NCBI GenBank assembly: GCA_021414305.1
Contig: JAIOOS010000006.1
Location: 186,001-250,000, forward strand
Source: Burkholderiales bacterium
GTDB lineage: Bacteria; Pseudomonadota; Gammaproteobacteria; Burkholderiales; Burkholderiaceae_C
DNA: 64,000 nucleotides
Direction: 5' to 3'
In this document: one piece after another, positions 26,581-35,001 of the stretch
Position numbering within the stretch: position 1 is the first letter of the stretch
How the letters are laid out: each line of letters opens with the position of its first letter
Made by a program: the position numbers and the translations under genes
The notes under the pieces: generated by a model
The model's database searches: none
What the model was told of the DNA's origin: nothing
The model's input: the letters and a program-made list of their open reading frames with translations, nothing else

Positions 26581-27540
26581 CTAGCCCTGGGCGCGATCGG
26601 CCGGCGCGAGCGGAAACCGGCGCCAGCGACGGTGGTGCCAGCTCCAGCCCTGCGGGTTGCGCAGGATCAGCGCCTCGCAGGCGCGCAGCAGGGCTTCGGC
26701 ATCGGCCTCGAGGCTCGCGCCGGGCTCGCGCGCGAGCGGCGGCTGGATCGCGAAGCGCCAGCGCGGGCGCGCCGCGAGCATCGCCACCGGCAGCACCGGC
26801 GCATCGGCATGGCGGGCGAGTTGCGCCGGCCCCATCGGCATCGGCATGTCCTTGCCGAGGAAGCGGAACACGGTGCCGTCGCGCGCCTTCTTCGTGCCCT
26901 GGTCGGCCATCACGCAGACGACGCGGTTGCGGCGCAGGGCATCGAGCATCCTGCCGTAGGCCTTGAGGCCGTCGGTCGCGAGAATTCCTTCGATGCCGTA
27001 GAACGCCAGGCCGCGCTGGAACAGGCCCGCGTCCATCATGCGCGACTCGCGGTAGACCATGCTCACCGGAACCCCGGCGGCGGCGAGGCGAACGACCATC
27101 AGCGCCGCGTTGCCCGAGTGGCCGGGCACGAGGAGCGCGCCGCGGCCGGCGGCGAGCGCCTGCTGCAAGGTCTCCACGCCCTCGACCTCGACCTGCGCGA
27201 GCAGCATCGCCTCGTCCTGGCGGCAGTCCAGCATCTTCAGGACTTCCAGGACCGCGGCGTCGTTGCTGCGGTACGCCTCGCGCATCTGCGCCTTCACCGC
27301 CGGGTCGCCGGCCGGCCGGCCGAGCAGGGCGGCGAGCTCGCGCACCATGCGCCGCCGGGGAGCGAAGGCGAGGCGGAACTGCAGCTCGCCGAGCCAGCCG
27401 CCGAGGGTGCGCAGCCGCTCGAAGCGAACGCTGCGCACCAGCGTTCGACAGGCGAGGAATTGCAGCCGCGCGCGGCGGCGCTCGAGGCGAAGCGCGAGCG
27501 GAACCGCAGGCAGGGCCGGCGCGCGAGGAGGCGTTGTCAT
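26581..27540 (-). CDS. LpxL/HtrB-like lipid A acyltransferase homologue, catalytic acid missing
   Basis: The 319-residue protein matches the lysophospholipid/lipid A late acyltransferase family in length and blocks: VPGHSGNAALM, VSMVYRES, ADQGTKKARDGTVFRFLG and a C-terminal PQGWSWHHRRWRRF. In LpxL-type enzymes the active site is H-x(4)-E/D; here H141 is followed at +5 by alanine (HSGNAA). The N-terminal membrane anchor is weak. It may have a different chemistry, be inactive, or have its acid supplied elsewhere. It shares a strand with the glycosyltransferase at 25744 and is divergent from the GT8-like gene at 27607. Confidence 0.75.
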   Translation of the reverse strand: MTTPPRAPALPAVPLALRLERRRARLQFLACRTLVRSVRFERLRTLGGWLGELQFRLAFAPRRRMVRELAALLGRPAGDPAVKAQMREAYRSNDAAVLEVLKMLDCRQDEAMLLAQVEVEGVETLQQALAAGRGALLVPGHSGNAALMVVRLAAAGVPVSMVYRESRMMDAGLFQRGLAFYGIEGILATDGLKAYGRMLDALRRNRVVCVMADQGTKKARDGTVFRFLGKDMPMPMGPAQLARHADAPVLPVAMLAARPRWRFAIQPPLAREPGASLEADAEALLRACEALILRNPQGWSWHHRRWRRFPLAPADRAQG

Positions 27541-27606
27541 CGGCAGCGAATATAGGGCGAAGGCGTCGCGGCGAACGCCGCAGGGTCGCGCCTATGATCG
27601 CGCCGC

Positions 27607-28491
27607 ATGAACGCGAGCACCGGATCCGACGTCGTGCGCATCTTCGTCGGCTGCGATCCGAACGACTGCGATCTCGAGCAGATGATGGTGCTCGAATATT
27701 CGCTGCGCAAGCATGCGAGCCTGCCGCTCGAGATCTGCTGGATGCGGCTCTCGACCGATCGTGAAAGCCCCTGGTTCAGCGATCCGGCCAGCGGCGCGGG
27801 CTGGCGCACCGAACGCTGGGCCACGCCCTTCTCCGGCTTTCGCTGGGCGGTGCCCGCGGCCTGTGCCTTCGAGGGCCGGGCGATCTACATGGACACCGAC
27901 ATCCTCGCCCTCGGCGACATCGCCGAGCTGTGGCGGGCGGCCCTTCCCGCGCCCGCGGTCGTGCTCGCCCGGCCCGACGCGCGATCGCTGCGCTTCTGCG
28001 TTTCGCTCTGGGACTGCGCCGCCGCCCGCGCCCACCTGCCCGCGCTCGACGCCCTGCAGCGCGAGCCCGACAGCCATGCCCGCTGCAGCCGCCATTTCGA
28101 GAGCCACCGCGAGCTCGTCGGCATGATCGATCCGGCCTTCAACTGCATCGACGGCGAGCACCTGCCGATCGAGCGCATCCGCATGCTCCATTACTCGGAC
28201 ATGGGCACGCAGTTCTCGCACCGGCACGCGCTGGCGCGGCTGGCGCGCGAGGAACGGGCGCACTGGTTCGACGGCGAGGTGCTGCCGCATCCGCGCGCCG
28301 ACCTCGCCACGCTCTTCGACCGCACCCTGGCCGAAGCGCTCGCGAACGGCCGGTCGCTCGAGGACTACCGCAACCCGGCGCCGTTCGGAGCGTTCGTGAA
28401 GAAGTCCGAGCGCGGGCACCGCGGCAACCGCACGACCCGGCCGACGCTCGGCGATCGGGCGCGGCGATTGTTCGGCGCAGGTCCCACCTGA
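27607..28491 (+). CDS. Family 8-like glycosyltransferase
   Basis: The 294-residue protein begins with the GT8-like strand RIFVGCDPNDCDLEQMMVLE and carries the DxD metal motif in IYMDTDILALGDIAELW, followed by a FNCIDG and a LHYSDMG segment near the C terminus, as in enzymes that add galactose or glucose to LPS core. No membrane segment. TATGAT at 27593-27598 could be its -10 box. It belongs to the glycan cluster but stands alone on this strand apart from the gene at 28594. Confidence 0.72.
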   Translation: MNASTGSDVVRIFVGCDPNDCDLEQMMVLEYSLRKHASLPLEICWMRLSTDRESPWFSDPASGAGWRTERWATPFSGFRWAVPAACAFEGRAIYMDTDILALGDIAELWRAALPAPAVVLARPDARSLRFCVSLWDCAAARAHLPALDALQREPDSHARCSRHFESHRELVGMIDPAFNCIDGEHLPIERIRMLHYSDMGTQFSHRHALARLAREERAHWFDGEVLPHPRADLATLFDRTLAEALANGRSLEDYRNPAPFGAFVKKSERGHRGNRTTRPTLGDRARRLFGAGPT

Positions 28492-28593
28492 AGGCGTTTC
28501 GAACATCCCTGTCGTGCGCTGTTTCATAAGTCTGGGCTAAGTCGCGCTTCATAGCCTTTCTCCTCATCGACGAGGACGAAAGCTGAAGCGAAG

Positions 28594-29850
28594 ATGAACG
28601 TGACGATGTCGGCGGGCCCCTGGGTCCGCCCCGGGCCAATCGCCCGCGAGCCGATTTGCTGCGGCTTTCTCTTCAACCACGATCAGCTGCACCAGATGGC
28701 GCACAGCGCGCCCATCGCCTTCGAGCTGATGCGCATGACGCCGTCGATCCGGGTGAGCCTGCTGGCGACGACGCTGCCGCAGTTCGAGTACCTGCAGCGA
28801 TCGCTGATCCGGCTCGGCCTGCCCCAGGACGGCCTGCACCTGATCCGCCTGCCGGCGTGGCTCTCGGGCATTGCCGGCGCGCTCGATCCGCTGGTGCCGT
28901 TCTCGCGCGTGGCGAGCCTGTTCGCCCACCGCGACGTCTTCCGTCGCATGGACGTGCTGGTGGCGCCGGAGAAGACGAGCCTGCTGCTGCGCTCCGGCGC
29001 CGGCCTGAAGTCGCTCAAGTTCGTGCACACCCGGCACGGCGCCGGCGACCGCGAGATCGGCTTCGACAGGAACAGCGGCAAGTTCGACCTGGTGCTGATG
29101 TCGGGCGAGAAGATCCGCGACCGCCTGCAGGCGGCCGGCCTGGTGAGCGCGGAGGGCTGCGCGATCGTCGGCTATCCGAAGTTCGACCTCTGCGCCGCGG
29201 CGGCGGCGCGCCCGCGCCTGTTCGCCAACGACCGGCCCACGGTGCTCTACAACCCGCACTGCTCGCCGCGGCTCTCGTCGTGGTTCGAGGACGGGCTGAA
29301 GGTGCTCGAGGCCTTTCGCCGCTCCGGCAAGTACAACCTGATCTTCGCGCCGCACGTGATGCTGTTTCGCAAGCGCATGCAGATCTCGCTCAAGCCGTTT
29401 CGCATCGCCCGCACCGGCCTCGTTCCGCAGCGCTACCTCGAGTGCCCGCACATCCTCGTCGACCTCGGCAGCGAGCGCAGCACCGACATGACCTACACCG
29501 AGGCGGCCGACCTCTACCTCGGCGACGTGAGCAGCCAGGTCTACGAATTCCTGCGCCGGCCGCGGCCATGCGCGTTCATCGACTCGCACGCATCGGACTG
29601 GCACAGCGACAGCAACTACCGGCACTGGACCTGCGGCCCGGTGCTCGAGGGCGCCGACAACCTGCTGCCCGCGATCGACGCCGCGTTCGCCAGCCATGCC
29701 GAGTACGCGGCGGCGCAGCGCAGCCTCTTCGCCTACAGCATCGACATCCGCGAAACGCCGTCGTCGCGGCGCGGCGCCGAGGCGATCCTCAGCTTCGTCC
29801 GCCGCACCTTCCCGCAGCGCGCCCTCGCGTTCGAGCCGGTCCTGGGCTGA
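28594..29850 (+). CDS. CDP-glycerol glycerophosphotransferase-like GT-B protein
   Basis: The 418-residue protein has the plan of TagF/TagB-like GT-B enzymes: KFVHTRHGAGDRE, VGYPKFDLC, VLYNPHCSPRLSSWFEDGLK, APHVMLF and the C-terminal TEAADLYLGDVSSQVYEFL. These enzymes transfer glycerol phosphate or sugars to surface polymers. No transmembrane region is present. The 102 bp upstream (28492-28593) are AT-richer than the surroundings and may hold its promoter. Acceptor and donor cannot be told from sequence. Confidence 0.6.
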   Translation: MNVTMSAGPWVRPGPIAREPICCGFLFNHDQLHQMAHSAPIAFELMRMTPSIRVSLLATTLPQFEYLQRSLIRLGLPQDGLHLIRLPAWLSGIAGALDPLVPFSRVASLFAHRDVFRRMDVLVAPEKTSLLLRSGAGLKSLKFVHTRHGAGDREIGFDRNSGKFDLVLMSGEKIRDRLQAAGLVSAEGCAIVGYPKFDLCAAAAARPRLFANDRPTVLYNPHCSPRLSSWFEDGLKVLEAFRRSGKYNLIFAPHVMLFRKRMQISLKPFRIARTGLVPQRYLECPHILVDLGSERSTDMTYTEAADLYLGDVSSQVYEFLRRPRPCAFIDSHASDWHSDSNYRHWTCGPVLEGADNLLPAIDAAFASHAEYAAAQRSLFAYSIDIRETPSSRRGAEAILSFVRRTFPQRALAFEPVLG

Positions 29851-29876
29851 GCGCGGGCCGGCGCGCGCTTCCGCGC

Positions 29877-30908
29877 TCACGTCGGCGGGGGTGCGATCAG
29901 GGCGCGGATCCGCGCCACCGTCCGGCTCAGGTCGTCGTCGAGCGTGGCGTCGTAGGCGAGGACGGGATCGGAGCGACCGAGCAGGCCGATGTGCCCGGCG
30001 CGGGCCAGGCCGTCGATCCAGCGCGTCACGTCGACGTCGCCGGCCACGTGGCCGGCGGCGATCAGCGAGTGCGGCACGGCACGGCGAAGCGTGCGCATCA
30101 GGCGGCGGTGCGGCGGTGCTGCGGGCCGGGCCACCCAGAGCGGCTTGCCGCTGCGCCAGCACTCCGCGATCATCGACGCCGAGTCGCCGGTCACGATCAG
30201 CTCGTCGGCCAGATTCAGGTACGCCGCGTAGGGATTGGCCGCCGCGCCCGAGGCGCCGAAGACATGCAGCTCGCCCGGCGCGGTGAGCTGCTCGCGCAGC
30301 AGCGGCAGCGCCTCGGCCGGGGTGCGCGGGCTGGTCGTCACCAGCAGGCTGCCGTGGCGGGCGAGCACGCGCGTGTTGGCCAGCGCGGCGATGCGGGCGA
30401 GCTCGCGCGGCTCGAGGCGCAGGCGCTGGGTGTGGCCGCCGACGATCAGCGCGGTCCACGGCCGCGGCAGCCCGGCGGCGCGCAGGCGCAGCGCCTCGGG
30501 CGCGTCGGCGGCGAGTCGCGGCGCGGGGTTGAACGGCATGCGGATCGAGAGCACGTTCGGCGCGGCGACGTAGCGGTCGGTCGGCATCGGCACGATCAGG
30601 TCGAGCGCGCCCACCGCCAGGCGCCGCGGCAGCCCGAGGTGCACGAGGCGGGTCGCGCCGGCGCCGAGCTCGCGCAGGCGCAGCGCGGCCGCGAGCGTCT
30701 TGCCGAACGAGATAGCGAGGCGCGGCCAGGGCGGCTGCAAGGCACTGAAATCGAAGCTGACGCCGCGGCCGGTAGGCGCCATGCGCGCGACCTGCAGCTC
30801 GCGCACGGGCAGACCCAGGGCAGCGGCCACGATGCGCTGCTGCGCCACCTCGCCGGCCCGGTTGCCGGTGAGCAGCCAGACCTCCGCGCTCGTCGAGGCG
30901 CCGCTCAC
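29877..30908 (-). CDS. ELM1/DUF1022 family protein (GT-B-like)
   Basis: The likely start is GTG 30908, which overlaps the stop of the deacetylase gene (GTGA), giving 343 residues; the open frame upstream is antisense-like and lacks family similarity. The body WLLTGNRAGEVAQQRIVAAALG, LAISFGKTLAAALRLRE, TALIVGGHTQRLRLEP, and VTGDSASMIAECWRSGKPLWV fits PF06258, named after plant mitochondrial fission ELM1 but in bacteria linked to LPS or glycan genes and resembling GT-B transferases. Function is unproven. Confidence 0.75.
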   Translation of the reverse strand: MSGASTSAEVWLLTGNRAGEVAQQRIVAAALGLPVRELQVARMAPTGRGVSFDFSALQPPWPRLAISFGKTLAAALRLRELGAGATRLVHLGLPRRLAVGALDLIVPMPTDRYVAAPNVLSIRMPFNPAPRLAADAPEALRLRAAGLPRPWTALIVGGHTQRLRLEPRELARIAALANTRVLARHGSLLVTTSPRTPAEALPLLREQLTAPGELHVFGASGAAANPYAAYLNLADELIVTGDSASMIAECWRSGKPLWVARPAAPPHRRLMRTLRRAVPHSLIAAGHVAGDVDVTRWIDGLARAGHIGLLGRSDPVLAYDATLDDDLSRTVARIRALIAPPPT

Positions 30909-31666
30909 CTCGATCCGCTCAGGCCCCAGAGCAGGGTGCGCGCGAGGAAGGCGGCGCCGCTGCGCCGGCCGTTGTTGCCGACGCGCGGCAAGGCGAGGAG
31001 GCTGCGGCCGGCCCGCACCCGGCCGCGCTCGGTCGTCACCGCGGTCCGGTAGCCGGCTTCGGCAGCGGCGGCGACGCAGGCCGCGTCGTGGTCGCCGTAG
31101 GGAAAGCAGAAGTGGTCGACGGCGATGCCGAGGCGCTGCTCGAGCACCGACTTCGAGACGGCAACTTCGCGCTGCATCTGCGCCGGCTCGATCTGCGGCA
31201 GGTGCGGATGGGTGAGGGTGTGCGAGCCGATGCGCATGCCGGCGGCGAGCCACTCGCGAATGCCGGCCAGGTCCATCAACGGCTTGCGCACGCCGAGCAG
31301 CTCGCTGTCCCAGGCGTTGTAGCCGCCGATGCGCTCGGCGACGAGGTAGCAGGTGGCGCTGAAGCCGTGCTCGCGCAGGGCCGGCAGGGCGAGCTCGAGG
31401 TTGTCGCGGTAGCCGTCGTCGAAGGTGACGATCGCCACCTGGCCGCGCTGCTCTCCGCGCAGGTAGGGCAGGCCCTCGTCCATCGAGACGCCGCGGTAGC
31501 CGCGGCGGGCCAGCATCTCGAGCTGCCGGCGGAACTTGTCGAGGCCGAGGTAGAGGCCGCGGTGGGTCGCGCCCGGCGGCGCCTCGCCGATGTTGTGATA
31601 CGTGAGGATCGGCACCGGCCTGGCCGGCGCCGCGACCTGGCCTGCGGGCCCGCCGCGCGTCGCCAT
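30905..31666 (-). CDS. Polysaccharide deacetylase family protein
   Basis: The 253-residue protein has the NodB homology motifs: VPILTYHNIG, TFDDGYRDN (catalytic Asp and metal Asp), and SHTLTHPHL (metal histidines), with FCFPYGDHD as motif 3. It removes acetyl groups from an amino sugar in a glycan. No clear signal peptide is present, so it may act in the cytoplasm during assembly. It lies 2 bp after the glycosyltransferase at 31669 and overlaps the ELM1-like gene by 4 bp: one operon. Confidence 0.88.
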   Translation of the reverse strand: MATRGGPAGQVAAPARPVPILTYHNIGEAPPGATHRGLYLGLDKFRRQLEMLARRGYRGVSMDEGLPYLRGEQRGQVAIVTFDDGYRDNLELALPALREHGFSATCYLVAERIGGYNAWDSELLGVRKPLMDLAGIREWLAAGMRIGSHTLTHPHLPQIEPAQMQREVAVSKSVLEQRLGIAVDHFCFPYGDHDAACVAAAAEAGYRTAVTTERGRVRAGRSLLALPRVGNNGRRSGAAFLARTLLWGLSGSR

Positions 31667-31668
31667 CG

Positions 31669-32811
31669 CTAGCGCGGCGCGGCCGGGGCCGCGGGCCGGA
31701 CCTTGCCCTGCGGGCGAGCGAGCGCGAGCTCGCGCTCCACTTGCTCGAGCAGCCGCTCGCCGGTATCGCGAAAGCTTGCGTCAGCGTAGCGCGCGAGGAT
31801 CTGCGCGCGCGCCTTCGCGCCCATCTCGGCGGCCCGCGCAGGATCGCGCGCCAGCGCGAGCATCGCCTGCGCGATCGCCTCGACGTCGCCCACCTCGCAC
31901 AGCCAGCCGGTCTCGCCCGGGCGCACGCTGTACGCGAGCTCGCCGACGCGGGTGGCGATGACCGGCAGCGCCGCCTGCATCGCCTCGTGCGCGGCGATGC
32001 AGAAGCCCTCCTTCAGGGACGTCTGCATGTAGCCGTGCAGGCCGGCCAGGAACGGCGCCGGCGGTGCGACGAAGCCGGCGAAGCGCAGCGACGCGCCGAG
32101 GCCGAGCTGTGCGGCGAGCGCTTCGAGCGCCGCCTGCTCCGGGCCGTCGCCGGCGAGGTGCAGCTCGAGGCGCGCGCCGAGCCCCGCATCGATCTCGCGC
32201 GCTCGCGCGAAGGCGCGCAGCAGCACGGCGTACTGCTTGCTGTGATGCAGCCGGCCGAGGCTGCCGAGGCGGATCGGGCCCGTGCCCGGCCACGGGCTTG
32301 CGCAGGGCGCGGCGGCATCGGCCACGAACGGCGGCCAGACCTCGATCCGCTCGGCCGGGACGCCGAGCGCGGATTCGGCGAAGCGACGCACCGCTTCCGA
32401 GTCGGCGACCCAGCGTGAGCTCAGGCCCCGCGTGCGGCGCAGCAGCCGCAGGTTGGTCGGCTTGAGGTAGTCGCTGTGTTGCCAGCTCACCACCGGTATG
32501 TCGAGCAGCCGGCCCACGAGCTGGCCGTAGAGCGTCGCCCGGGTGAGCGAGGTCCAGAGAAGATCGGGTCGGTCGCGGCGCAACCTCCTGACGAGGCGCA
32601 GCGCCGGCAGGAGCACGTCGCCGCGGCCGTGGCCGATCACCTCGAAGTCGATTCCGGCCTGCGCGAGGCGCGGACCCGCCTTGCCGTCCTGCGACATCAG
32701 GGCCACGACCTCGACGCGGTGGCCGAGCTCGCGCATCAGGCCGATCACCCGGATCATCGGAAAGGCCGCGCCGCCGCCGTTCAGGCCGTTGATCAGGTAG
32801 ACGATGTTCAT
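31669..32811 (-). CDS. Family 4 glycosyltransferase
   Basis: The 380-residue GT-B enzyme starts MNIVYLINGLNGGGAAFPM and ends with the family donor site LKEGFCIAAHEAMQAALPVIAT (E-x(7)-E type). Middle block IRLGSLGRLHHSKQYAVLLRAF is also typical. It probably adds a sugar to a lipid-linked or LPS acceptor. It is 7 bp downstream of the first 5-formyl-THF cyclo-ligase gene and leads the deacetylase and ELM1-like genes. Confidence 0.9.
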   Translation of the reverse strand: MNIVYLINGLNGGGAAFPMIRVIGLMRELGHRVEVVALMSQDGKAGPRLAQAGIDFEVIGHGRGDVLLPALRLVRRLRRDRPDLLWTSLTRATLYGQLVGRLLDIPVVSWQHSDYLKPTNLRLLRRTRGLSSRWVADSEAVRRFAESALGVPAERIEVWPPFVADAAAPCASPWPGTGPIRLGSLGRLHHSKQYAVLLRAFARAREIDAGLGARLELHLAGDGPEQAALEALAAQLGLGASLRFAGFVAPPAPFLAGLHGYMQTSLKEGFCIAAHEAMQAALPVIATRVGELAYSVRPGETGWLCEVGDVEAIAQAMLALARDPARAAEMGAKARAQILARYADASFRDTGERLLEQVERELALARPQGKVRPAAPAAPR

Positions 32812-32818
32812 GCCCGGC

Positions 32819-33403
32819 TCAGCCGTGCTCGTACATCACGCCGTCCTCGGTCAGGATCGCGTCGAGCGGCCGATCGACCTCGGTGGCGCGCAGGAACGGC
32901 AGGAAGCCATGGGTGTAGCTCACGCCCACCGTCACCGGCCGCGGCTGCAGGGCGTTCAGCGTCCGGTCGAAGAAGCCGCCGCCGTAGCCGAGCCGAACCC
33001 CGCCCGGGCCGAAGCCGAGGCAGGGCACGATCAGCATCTGCGGCACGAACTCGTCGGTGTCCTTGGGCTTGGGAATGTCGTAGGCGTCGAGCTCCATCTC
33101 GCAGCCCGGGTACCAGACGCGAAAGCGCAGGCTCTGCGTCTCGCGGTCGGCGACCGGCAGGCCGATGCGCCGCATGTCGCCTTCGCCCGACGCCTCGGTC
33201 CAGCGGTAGAGCGCCGGCAGCGGATCGAACTCGCCCTTGATCGGCCAGTAGGCGCCGATCGACTTCTCGCGCCGGCCGACCAGCCAGACGCGAAGAACGC
33301 TCTGCAGCTCGACCGCGCGCTCGAGCCGGTCAGGCAGCGCCTGGCGCGCGGCGACCAGCTTGCGGCGCAAAGCCTGGCGTTCTGTCTCCGGTATCGCTGC
33401 CAT
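32819..33403 (-). CDS. 5-formyltetrahydrofolate cyclo-ligase, copy 1
   Basis: ATG 33403 is preferred (GAGGGA about 9 bases upstream; gives the family N terminus RQALRRKLVAARQAL). The 194-residue protein has YWPIKGEFDPLP, the folate/ATP loop LGYGGGFFDR and PVTVGVSY. The family converts 5-formyl-THF to 5,10-methenyl-THF using ATP. A second copy lies at 34979. This one overlaps the DUF2917 gene by 74 bp and leads into the glycosyltransferase operon, so it is probably the extra paralogue. Confidence 0.9.
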   Translation of the reverse strand: MAAIPETERQALRRKLVAARQALPDRLERAVELQSVLRVWLVGRREKSIGAYWPIKGEFDPLPALYRWTEASGEGDMRRIGLPVADRETQSLRFRVWYPGCEMELDAYDIPKPKDTDEFVPQMLIVPCLGFGPGGVRLGYGGGFFDRTLNALQPRPVTVGVSYTHGFLPFLRATEVDRPLDAILTEDGVMYEHG

Positions 33404-33905
33404 CGGCCAGGTTCCCTCGCGCTGCGCGTGCCGCGCCCTGGTCGGCATTGTGCAAGACCGCGATGCCGCTGGCCTGGGCGGCGAGGGTGCGCACGCGCGA
33501 GTCGGAGACCGGCCCGAACAGCGCCCCGGCGACGACGAACGCAGTCACCGCGGCGACGCTGCCGATGCCGAGCCGCCGGGCAGGATTCACCAGCTCCCGG
33601 CAGCGGGCGAAGCGGTCGCGCAGGCGTTCCAGCAGCGTGTTCGGCTGCCAGGCGATCACCGCCGGCGCGCCGTGGCTCCACGACTCGACCAGGGTCTGGC
33701 CCGAATCGCGGACGTCGAACGATTCGCCGGCGGCGAGGAAGTGATCGCTCGGGTCGCCGCTGTGGGTGAGCCAGACGTTGCCCGAGAGAATCGATACCTG
33801 ACCGCCGCCGGTGCCCAGGGCGATGACATGGCCGGCCGGGAGGTCGCGCAGGGCGTCGGCGCTGACGGAGCCGAGAAAGGTCGAGGACTGTTGCTTATTC
33901 ATCAT
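33330..33905 (-). CDS. DUF2917 domain protein
   Basis: Starting at the double methionine (33905), the 191-residue protein carries a DUF2917 domain: LPAGHVIALGTGGGQVSILS, GNVWLTHSGDPSDHFLAAGE and a short cupin-like strand ending VIAWQP. One hydrophobic segment (IGSVAAVTAFVVAGALFGPV) follows. The C-terminal 24 codons are read in another frame by the cyclo-ligase gene. The domain is common in Burkholderiales beside LysR genes, as here, but its role is not known. Confidence 0.75.
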   Translation of the reverse strand: MMNKQQSSTFLGSVSADALRDLPAGHVIALGTGGGQVSILSGNVWLTHSGDPSDHFLAAGESFDVRDSGQTLVESWSHGAPAVIAWQPNTLLERLRDRFARCRELVNPARRLGIGSVAAVTAFVVAGALFGPVSDSRVRTLAAQASGIAVLHNADQGAARAARGNLADGSDTGDRTPGFAPQAGRRAPGAA

Positions 33906-33973
33906 GGCCACCTGTTCATTGACGACGCCGTCATCATCGTCTCTACTACAGGGTAAATCCAATGAAACCCAAC

Positions 33974-33987
33974 GCATCGATTGATGC
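33974..33987. promoter_or_regulatory. Candidate LysR operator in the divergent gap
   Basis: GCATC (33974-33978) and GATGC (33983-33987) form an inverted repeat with a 4-bp centre, 10 bp before the LysR start and within the 91-bp gap to the DUF2917 gene. LysR regulators often bind such sites between themselves and a divergent target. Evidence is the symmetry and position only. Confidence 0.35.
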
Positions 33988-33996
33988 CTGCGGAGC

Positions 33997-35001
33997 ATGA
34001 ATACACATTCCCGGCGGCCGCTCTCCCTGACCAACCTGCGGGCCTTCGAGGCGGTCGCCCGGCTGCTCAGCTTCGGCGCCGCGGCCGACGAGCTGTACCT
34101 CACCCAGTCGGCGATCAGCCGGCAGATCAAGAGCCTCGAGGACGAGCTCGGCGCCAGCCTGTTCGTCCGCGGCACGCGCTCGGTGCAGATGTCGCCCGAC
34201 GGCCAGACGCTGCTGCGCGCCGTCGAGCCCTGGCTCGCCAAGCTCGACGGCAGCGTGCAGCAGATCCGCCGCTCGCGCAGCCGCCGGCGGGTGAGCGTCG
34301 CCACCTTCGCCTCGTTCGGCTCGCTCTGGCTGCTGCCGCGGATCGAGGCTTTCCAGCGCGAGCACCCTGACATCGACATCCGCGTCTCGGCGCACGACGC
34401 GATCGCCGATCTCGACGACCCCGAACTCGACCTCGCCCTGCGCTACCTGAGCCCCGGCCAGGTGCCGGCCGGCGGCGTGCACATGTTCGACGAGACGCTG
34501 ACGCCGGTGGTGAGCCGCGCCCTCTGGGAGCAGATCCGGCTCGGCCACGCGCCGCCGCTCGCCAAGGCCGCCGACCTGGTGCAGCACACCCTCGCCGAGG
34601 AAGACGACGACCGGCCGAGCACCGAGTTCCTGAGCTGGCGCCACTGGCTCGCCGCGCAGGGCCAGCCCGGCCTGCAACCCCGGCGCTGGCTGTACCTCAA
34701 CTTCACCTACCAGCAGGTGCAGGCCGCGCTCGCCGGGCACGGCGTCGCCCTGGCGCGGGTGCCGCTGGTGTTCGAGGCGCTGCAGCGCGGCGAGCTGGTC
34801 GAGCCGTTCGGCGCGGCCGGCCGGGTCGGCAGCCCGTTTTCGTACTGGATGCTGGTCGCGCCGGCGAGCCGCGCCCGCTCCGAAGTGCTGGAGTTCGGCG
34901 CCTGGGTCGAGGCCGAGGCGGCGGCCACCCGGGCCGCGGTCGAGACCGGCGGCCGGGCGGCCAGCGCGAAGCCGGCGCCTAGCGCGGTCCCTGCTCGGTG
35001 A
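33997..35001 (+). CDS. LysR-family transcriptional regulator (GcvA-like)
   Basis: The 334-residue protein has an N-terminal winged helix (about 12-70; LSFGAAADELYLTQSAISRQIKSLEDELG) and a periplasmic-binding-like effector domain. Wording such as RVSVATFASFGSLWLLPRI and DLALRYLSPG places it with the GcvA group. It is divergent from the DUF2917 gene, its most likely target. Its 3' end overlaps the convergent second cyclo-ligase gene by 23 bp. Confidence 0.9.
   Translation: MNTHSRRPLSLTNLRAFEAVARLLSFGAAADELYLTQSAISRQIKSLEDELGASLFVRGTRSVQMSPDGQTLLRAVEPWLAKLDGSVQQIRRSRSRRRVSVATFASFGSLWLLPRIEAFQREHPDIDIRVSAHDAIADLDDPELDLALRYLSPGQVPAGGVHMFDETLTPVVSRALWEQIRLGHAPPLAKAADLVQHTLAEEDDDRPSTEFLSWRHWLAAQGQPGLQPRRWLYLNFTYQQVQAALAGHGVALARVPLVFEALQRGELVEPFGAAGRVGSPFSYWMLVAPASRARSEVLEFGAWVEAEAAATRAAVETGGRAASAKPAPSAVPAR

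Noticed and set aside
28564-30459. Long minus-strand frame joining the 28594 and 29877 regions
   Set aside because: The ELM1-family product is read in another frame, and the remaining part is antisense to the CDP-glycerol-type gene.
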